Translations under genes and position numbers: made by a program
Notes under the pieces: model-generated
Told to the model about the DNA's origin: nothing
Seen by the model: only the letters and a program-made list of their open reading frames with translations
Database searches by the model: none
Shown here: positions 57,700 through 64,000 of the stretch, one piece after another
Layout of the letters: the number at the start of each line of letters is the position of its first letter
How positions within the stretch are numbered: position 1 is the first letter of the stretch
From: Owenia fusiformis
Lineage: Eukaryota > Annelida > Polychaeta > Sabellida > Oweniidae
Assembly (NCBI GenBank): GCA_903813345.2
Contig: CAIIXF020000004.1
Coordinates: 17,903,513-17,967,512, forward strand
DNA: 64,000 nucleotides
Direction: 5' to 3'

Positions 57700-59433
57700 G
57701 GCAAAGTATGGAAAATAATCTTTTTGACTAAATACTTTAATTTATTCGATCAGAGCACTATAGAATTGCAACTGTATTCCCAAATTATCTGTATTACTAC
57801 TCCATTCATTGGGTGAATTTTAATATTTCAAAAGGATACAGATTCCCTTGGGATCAACTGGAAACGAAGACATGATGTCTTCGTTTCAGCATTGCCAAAC
57901 TTTCGGTAGAAGAATTTTGTAAGTTTTTTGATTTTGTCTCCTTTATATTAAATTTTAACATAATATTAGGCCAGTATGTAGTGCGTAGGTTCCGGTTTTG
58001 AAATATGATTACATGTCAGAAATGGATAAAGTAATTACATGTATTTCAATATTTACAAATTAGTTTCCTTGCTTAGGAAATGAAGACAGTTTTCCATTTT
58101 GTAGCAATGCAGTGATCTCCTCAGCATTAAAGCAAGCGGGCGCAGCACCAACCTGAGATTTTGAAGAAGACACACTTGCACCCACCTGAATAAATGTTTG
58201 CACCCACTTGGAAAATGAGAAGAATCATGAAAAATGTGCATATTTTGACCAATTTTGGTCTGAATTGTGAAATGAGAATTTGCAACCACTTGACAAAAAT
58301 CCTGGAGAGAACACTGCAATGATACAAAGACATGCTTTATTTGCAACAAAGACATTTGTTTTTACTAGTGCAGATATCAACCTAGTAATATTCCTATAGA
58401 GGGTTACTTTTGCACTTGAAACCACATATGTCTTTGGGAATGTAACTATTTTTTGACATTACCCCTTTACTTAAAGTATTTCAGATATCATTGAAATGTG
58501 TGGTCTTCATTTCATGCTTCAGAATACTATGTTTCATCTTTGTTTCTCTGAGAAACTGTCTCTGTTTCCTAATCGAGGGAGTTGTTTTGCCTTTATCCAG
58601 ACAATTACTGTACATAGGAATAACCATTTTTCAAAATTGCAAACACTGATCCCACATGAAAATAAACATTGTCTAATACCCCTCCCCACACCTTTCATGT
58701 ACCATTATCAGCATTCGGGGCAATATACCACAAAGGGACATTTCATTTATACTGAAGTCACCAGCCAGAAGGTGTATTTCCAGACAAAGATCAGTGGAAA
58801 TGTGTCTTTTGACGTATGTATTGAATGCATATAAACAGAGTAATGCTCATCTTGATTTAGATCTAATTTATTAAAACATTTCCTATAATTTTCATCCAAT
58901 CACTCAATACGAAACATTACTTGTCAAGTGCAAATTTTTGAAATTTTTTTTGAGAAAAATATACATAAGCTGTTAACGTGTTTAAATAATCTAAAGGAAC
59001 ACTGTCAAAAACCCTACTGGTGATGTTACGTACTCTCAGAAATCATTGACAATATCATGAATCTCCATAGCTGGGAGACCCAATAATTTCCTAAAATATT
59101 TTTGATCAAAACAGAAAATTCTTTACAATTGGTAATTTCAACCCTTCTAGAATCAAAGAACTCCTTTGATGGGAGGTGGACAATTAACAATTTATATAAC
59201 ATTAAAAAGAATGTTCCTTTAAATGATCTGCAAATCATTACACTACCATCAATGTCCTTATTAATCCAATTTAGAGTGTCTTATATTATTCACTTGAAAA
59301 ATGCATAGATTGTGCCCTTACAGCAACCCTGTTCAAAGTGAACACTAATAGTCCAGCTACTATCAAGTGGTCAAAGTGATATGAGTTCCAATACAAGGTT
59401 TCACTGTATACTGTAAATATGCCATGATACAGC
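57700..59433. other. Stretch between AAAP-like gene and PPOX
   Basis: The missing first exon(s) and promoter of the AAAP-like gene should lie here or be further upstream, but no ATG-plus-donor in the needed phase could be chosen with confidence. Apart from the repeat fragment at 57848-57888 nothing was recognised. Confidence 0.45.
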
Positions 59434-60876
59434 TTATGGTAAAGTCTCTCCAGTGACCCTCTCTACCTCAAGCTTGGCATGGTAGATACAATCATTCACA
59501 CTGACACCCTTGTAGGAGGCTCCTAGCAGGCTTAGTGGCAGCTTGTGGCTTTCTAGATACCCATTTATATTATCCATTACTTGGGAGTGTCCGATGACAT
59601 ACTGTGGAATACAATTACGCTGTAGAGTTGTACATACTTCAGAGGGGTCTGCTGTTATCCCCATCTGTTCCCTGACTGCTTCTAGGGCAAGGTCAGTAAA
59701 TGTATCCAAGTTAGCAGTTTCTGGATCCCCAAATAATTGACGGAACCAAGCCCCACCCATCATACATGTGAGCCTAGTTGAGGGCTGGTCTTTGCGATCA
59801 TGTTCAGGGAAATTACACGAGTCATACACTATTCCAAGTACTTTGGAATTCTCAGTAGAGGGGATCAGATGTCCGAATCCCAGAAAAGGCATTACTTGGC
59901 CCTTCAATTCTACATTCACAACTGCTACATCGACATATGGAATTTTAGAAAGTTCACTTGAAAGAAGCTGGTGATTTGTTGAAACTGCAGGTGACAGGTT
60001 CATAGCTGGTAGGGTAGAGAAAACATGGTCAACCTCAAGGATTTCTGAATTATCACAAGTGACCTTGACTCTAGGCCCTGAGAGGTCAAGGTCAGTACAT
60101 TTTGTTTCAGTCATTATCTCAACATTTGGTTCAGCATTTAGAACGTCCACCATCCTGTCTGGAATACCTTGAATGCCATTGTCAAGTGACCAAATAGCCC
60201 AGCGTTCTTTTTTTGATCTTTCCACCAAGGGGCTTATACTCTGAACTTTTTGCTTCTCCCCAATTAAAGCACCTTTTATGATTCCCCCATTTTCTTGTTC
60301 AAATTTCCATAAATCGTGGAAAGTACTTTTAATGCTAAGTTGTTTAGCATCTCCAGCATACACACCTCTGCACAAAGGATCTATAGCATAATTAGCCATG
60401 TCTGAGCCAAGCCTCCTTGCCACAAAGTCATAGATAGTTTCATCTTCACCATTTCTTTTTCCTTTAGTGATAAGATCGTTTATTAGATAGCGAATAAAAG
60501 CTTTATCAAATGGCTCAGTTTTCCTAACTAGACTCTTAAAACTGTTTGGCAGAATATGAATCTTGTTATTCACATAGATGAATCTATTTTGAGCAGCTGG
60601 TCGAGATCGTGGAACAGCAATGATCTTAGATTCCAAACCAAGGTCCTCAGCAAGCTCTAATGCATTTATACCAGCCTGACCACTTCCACGTAAGCTCCTA
60701 GGGCCATGTTCGAATACAGCACCATTGTCTTGACGAACAGACTTTATCCATCCTCCCAAGTGATTAGAGCCCTCTATAAGAATGATACGTTTAAAGGCTT
60801 GTTGAGCTGTTCTGGTCAAATAGTAAGCTGTTGAAAGACCTGCTATTCCCCCTCCTAGAATAGCTGCCACGCTCAT
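59434..60876 (-). CDS. PPOX: Protoporphyrinogen oxidase, intronless
   Basis: An intact 480-codon frame in one exon; human PPOX is 477 residues. Residues 8-15 (GGGIAGLS) with the following helix and LIEGSNHLGGWI form the FAD dinucleotide-binding fold. HGPRSLRG at about 57-64 and the C-terminal LLGASYKGVSVNDCI are characteristic of protoporphyrinogen oxidases and close the FAD site. The enzyme oxidises protoporphyrinogen IX to protoporphyrin IX, the penultimate step of haem synthesis, on the outer face of the inner mitochondrial membrane. ATG at 60876 is chosen because the FAD motif follows at once, as in known family members. No frameshift or stop interrupts it, so it appears functional. The absence of introns is notable beside the intron-rich genes around it and could mean a retrocopy or lineage intron loss. 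Confidence 0.93.
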   Translation of the reverse strand: MSVAAILGGGIAGLSTAYYLTRTAQQAFKRIILIEGSNHLGGWIKSVRQDNGAVFEHGPRSLRGSGQAGINALELAEDLGLESKIIAVPRSRPAAQNRFIYVNNKIHILPNSFKSLVRKTEPFDKAFIRYLINDLITKGKRNGEDETIYDFVARRLGSDMANYAIDPLCRGVYAGDAKQLSIKSTFHDLWKFEQENGGIIKGALIGEKQKVQSISPLVERSKKERWAIWSLDNGIQGIPDRMVDVLNAEPNVEIMTETKCTDLDLSGPRVKVTCDNSEILEVDHVFSTLPAMNLSPAVSTNHQLLSSELSKIPYVDVAVVNVELKGQVMPFLGFGHLIPSTENSKVLGIVYDSCNFPEHDRKDQPSTRLTCMMGGAWFRQLFGDPETANLDTFTDLALEAVREQMGITADPSEVCTTLQRNCIPQYVIGHSQVMDNINGYLESHKLPLSLLGASYKGVSVNDCIYHAKLEVERVTGETLP

Positions 60877-61099
60877 TGTATATAATTGTTTTCACAAGAT
60901 ATTGGTGGTTGAAATGTCACGTAATATTTTCAAGTGGATCACTATTGAAGTCGAGATGTTTAGATTTCCTTTCCTGAATACAAAAATATTTGAAATCCTT
61001 ACAAGACATTCTTTCTGCATTGTAAGAGCCCACACCACACACAATGAAGGAAATGTGACATATAGAAAAGAAATATTGATTACTCTGGCTAAACAGGGT

Positions 61100-61713
61100 G
61101 CACCCCAGTTGTCCGAAACCCACTTGTCCGAAACCCATTACTCCGAAAAATATAGTCATAATTTACGAGAAAGGGGAGACGTACTTAAGCTTACGCCAGT
61201 TTCGTGCCATGTATTTGTTTCAAAAGATGTACGTGTCAACCTTACTAAATAAATGCCCACTGGCTTGGGAAAGCTATTTTTATGAACGCCCATCACCCAT
61301 TGGAAAAATGTTGTTCCCTCTCAAAAAAGGCCCATGGGTCAAAAAGAAATATGGTTTAAAAATTGTAGACCTCTATGTATGTTGTGTAAACGCCATTTTA
61401 CAATGAGAATAACATAATTTTAACTTTGTTTGTTTGAACATCTATCACCTGTATATGAACTTTCGTAGGCTAAACATTAAACAATTAACGTCTTGACTTA
61501 GGATATTTAGCCTAATATTGCAATGATGTCAACGTTATTCCAATGTTATGTTGTGATTCGCAGAGGTTGCGTCAACGAGATTCATTTAAAAAATTGTTTT
61601 TTTCAAATAAGATTCCCCTAATTTTCGGAGAACTGGGTTTCGGACAACTGGGTTTCGGAAAACTGGGTTTCGGACAACTGGGTTTCGGAGAACTGGGTTT
61701 CAGACAACTGGGT
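61100..61713. mobile_element. Element with tandem 15-bp subterminal repeats
   Basis: The right end has six tandem copies of a 15-bp unit (CAACTGGGTTTCGGA and variants with GAACTGGG or AAACTGGG). The left end has two to three inverted copies (CCCAGTTGTCCGAAACCC, ACTTGTCCGAAACCC, ATTACTCCGAA). The core is non-coding. The arrangement looks like a DNA transposon with repeated transposase-binding sites at its ends. Confidence 0.65.
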
Positions 61714-62278
61714 TGACCTTATCCCATTCCCGGACTATGGTCCTGTGAACATCTCAATCTTTTGCCTGTGTGATTACAACATGGGAGAATTTTTTACTGA
61801 TCTTACACTTCAGATACCTACTTCAATAGATTCCTTGGTAATTTAGCATTCTTTTCGTGTAGTTGAATCCACAATTGTCTGGGTTTATCGGCAGAACAAA
61901 GACATTTTCGTTTTTGATCGCAATATTTGCGTGTAACATTTAACTTATTTCAACCGTCAAATTCCTCCATATTGGTACTTCCGGGCTACATCCGGGACAG
62001 TCAAAGGGGGGATTCCCCTTTTAAATCCAACCGCCATTTTGAAAAGTGATGGAATCTCTCTCGATGAAAAAGAGAAATGTTCCCGCTCTGCCGATATACC
62101 CAGACAATCGACGGTTCCAATATATTAGAAGTTACTTCTTGAGTTCTATAATGCATTGAGGTAGGTATCTTAAGTGTAAGGGGCGTAGATAATTCTCCCA
62201 AGTTGTAATCGTACAGGCAAATGAACGCGCTCAGTGCAGGACTATAGTCCGGGAACGGGATAAGGTTGACCCCGGCTA
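61708..62278. mobile_element. Fold-back element, about 570 bp
   Basis: The left GGTTGACCTTATCCC, ATTCCCGGACTATGGTCCTG pairs with the right CAGGACTATAGTCCGGGAAC then GGGATAAGGTTGACC. Inner text also pairs (ACAACATGGGAGAATT / AATTCTCCCAAGTTGT; TGTCTGGGTTTATCGGCAGA / TCTGCCGATATACCCAGACA). It abuts the preceding element. A minus-strand frame at 62001-62318 is not a gene. Confidence 0.75.
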
Positions 62279-62617
62279 AACATAATGCCACCAGGATCCA
62301 AAGTGCAGATCTAATCAATCAAAGTCCAATACAAGTTTCCATTTAAGCAAATCAAATTTAAAAAATTCAAATTCAAACCTAAAAAAATTAGATAGATATC
62401 TACAGTGGGGGACAAAAATAAAACTCAACGTTCACAAGTTGTCACAATGAGCTAATTTCCAAGTTTCGTGTCTCAAACTCTCCCAAGCGGTAGAAAAATA
62501 ATTCCCGTTCACTAAAGTAGCACAATAAATGAATCCAAAGCTTCATACCTGCAAATAATGGATAAATCCCTACCAAATCGAATGAATGTTTTCATGAATC
62601 GCCATGTTTGTTATCCA

Positions 62618-62742
62618 AGGACGGTTGACTCCCAGAATGCAACATCAGTTACAGTATTTACTCATGACAGGTTTCAAAATGGCGGAACAGCATTTTGAAA
62701 GCTGGCACGTGTCATGTTGCATTCTGGGAGCCAATCCTCCGT
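62618..62742. mobile_element. MITE with GGCTCCCAGAATGCAACAT ends (copy 2)
   Basis: GGACGGTTGACTCCCAGAAT then GCAACAT at the left and ATGTTGCATTCTGGGAGCCA then ATCCTCCGT at the right form inverted ends around a core of about 65 bp. It belongs to the same family as 48640-48930. Confidence 0.7.
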
Positions 62743-62999
62743 TCCGGCGCAATCGGGCGACAAAATCACCTCAACATTTGAAGAGTCGGCATAACATGTG
62801 AATATCCACTTCAACTTTCGAAGTTCTTATTTGTCATTAGGGACACAAATTCACTATATTTGGACTTACTCAGACGGAGAAAATAGAGCACTGAATACAC
62901 TGAGGTAAGAATTTATTACATGTGCGACAGCATGTAATTTTCATAGCTTCTGCAATTCTTTATGATCCCCACTGTATCGAGACCCTATCTGTTGCAAGA

Positions 63000-64000
63000 C
63001 TAACGCCTGGCGTAACCGTCACCATGTTATTCAGTGTTTTTTAAGTAGCGCAAGGACCCTGCCATGACCGTGGTAATGTTATCGTGAAAGCCTTGTATAA
63101 CCGCGACAATGCTGTATTATATTGCAATGCCTGCCATGACCGTGACAATGTAATATAGTTCTACAAGGCTTGGTATGACCGTAACAATGTAATATAGTAC
63201 TGCAAGGCCTGGCATGACCGTGACAATGTAATATAGTATTGCAAGTTCAGGTATGAGAGTGGTTATGTAGAAATTTACAATTAGGACTGCTATAACCGTG
63301 ACAATGTGTATTGCAAAGCCTGGCATGACCATGGCAATGTAATGTAGTATTGCAAGGCTTGGTATGACCGCCATGGCAATGTGATATAGTATTCCAAGTT
63401 CGGGTATGAGAGTGGTAATGTAGAAATTTATGATTGCTATAATTGACCGTGACAATGTGTATTTGAAAACCTGGCATGACCATGACAATGTATTATGGGA
63501 TCGCAAAGCCTGGTATGACCGTGACAATGTAATATAGTTCTGCAAGGCTTGGTATGACCGTAACAATGTAATATAGTACTGCAAGGCCTGGCATGACCGT
63601 AACAATGTAATATAGTATTGCAAGTTCAGGTATGAGAGTGGTAATGTAGAAATTTACGATTAGGACTGCTATAACCGTGACAATGGGTTTTGCAAAGCCT
63701 GGCATGACCATGGCAATGTAATATAGTATTGCAAGGCTTGGTATGACCGCCATGGCAATGTGATATAGTATTCCAAGTTCGGGTATGAGAGTGGTAATGT
63801 AGAAATTTATGATTGCTATAATTGACCGTGACAATGTGTATTTGAAAACCTGGCATGACCATGACAATGTATTATGGGATCGCAAAGCCTGGTATGACCG
63901 TGACAATGTAATATAGTATTGCAAGGCCAGGTATGAGGGTGGTAATGTAGAGATTTAGGCTTAGTTCTACTATGACCGTTATAATGTATTGCAATGACTA
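63000..64000. repeat. 39-bp array with 379-bp higher-order repeat
   Basis: The unit is GCAAGGCTTGGTATGACCGT then AACAATGTAATATAGTACT (39 bp), degenerate at the left edge. Blocks at about 63130-63508 and 63509-63887 are near copies of each other at 379-bp spacing (for example TTGCAAGTTCAGGTATGAGA at about 63239 and 63618). Each contains a diverged GAGAGTGGTAATGTAGAAAT segment. The array continues past the window end. Minus-strand open frames across it are by-products. Confidence 0.9.

Noticed and set aside
58053-58425. Overlapping minus-strand frames of 66-100 codons upstream of the AAAP-like gene
   Set aside because: Considered as the missing first exon, but no frame has a donor in the needed phase and the composition does not look like coding sequence.
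62001-62318. A 105-codon minus-strand frame
   Set aside because: It falls on one arm of a fold-back element and shows no protein similarity.
63117-63924. Minus-strand frames of 143 and 168 codons rich in Tyr, Ile and Thr
   Set aside because: By-products of the 39-bp array; no start context or domain.

Overview
The window is animal nuclear DNA: AT-rich, with intron-split genes carrying GT-AG splice sites, long introns, many fold-back (miniature inverted-repeat) elements and very large tandem arrays. There are no bacterial-style operons and no recognisable RNA genes. Gene content (autophagy LC3, CRAL-TRIO lipid carrier, NaGLT1-type sugar transporter, duplicated Gal-3-O-sulfotransferases, protoporphyrinogen oxidase, an AAAP-type transporter) and repeat style suggest a marine invertebrate. 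A lophotrochozoan such as a bivalve is my best guess, with low confidence; no species-diagnostic sequence was recognised.

Layout. 1-4.2 kb: gene-poor, with a 133-bp duplication, a striking cluster of GGTACC-centred palindromes (2.7-2.9 kb) and a 0.5-kb fold-back element. 4.26-7.77 kb (+): last four exons of a major-facilitator transporter of the NaGLT1/MFSD4 type, with a decayed mariner element in one intron. 9.0-10.2 kb (-): intact single-exon galactose-3-O-sulfotransferase-like gene. 12.7-29.2 kb (+): seven-exon CRAL-TRIO (alpha-tocopherol-transfer/clavesin-like) gene whose introns hold many transposon remnants and whose second exon has an in-frame TGA before its best donor. 30.9-32.0 kb (-): second, C-terminally shorter sulfotransferase copy. 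33.4-33.8 kb: a 33-bp array beside a fold-back element. 34.4-41.6 kb (+): four-exon LC3-like autophagy gene whose last intron is almost wholly a 123-bp minisatellite grading into a 50-bp one. 42.0-43.7 kb: short-unit satellite. 45.8-57.7 kb (-): at least sixteen exons of an AAAP-like multi-pass transporter, with a 22-bp array in one intron and an 18-copy 100-bp exon/intron array in another. 59.4-60.9 kb (-): intronless protoporphyrinogen oxidase. 61.1-62.8 kb: nested fold-back elements. 63.0-64.0 kb: 39-bp array with 379-bp higher-order structure running off the window end.

The genes are unrelated housekeeping or metabolic loci rather than a pathway cluster. The most unusual feature is the 100-bp array in the AAAP-like gene. 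Each unit carries the 3' 58 nt of a coding exon with its donor, preceded by an AG created at the duplication junction, so the unit looks like a tiny exon that would bring in stop codons if spliced in. I found no convincing new defence or mobile system; the exceptional content is repeat architecture acting on gene structure.
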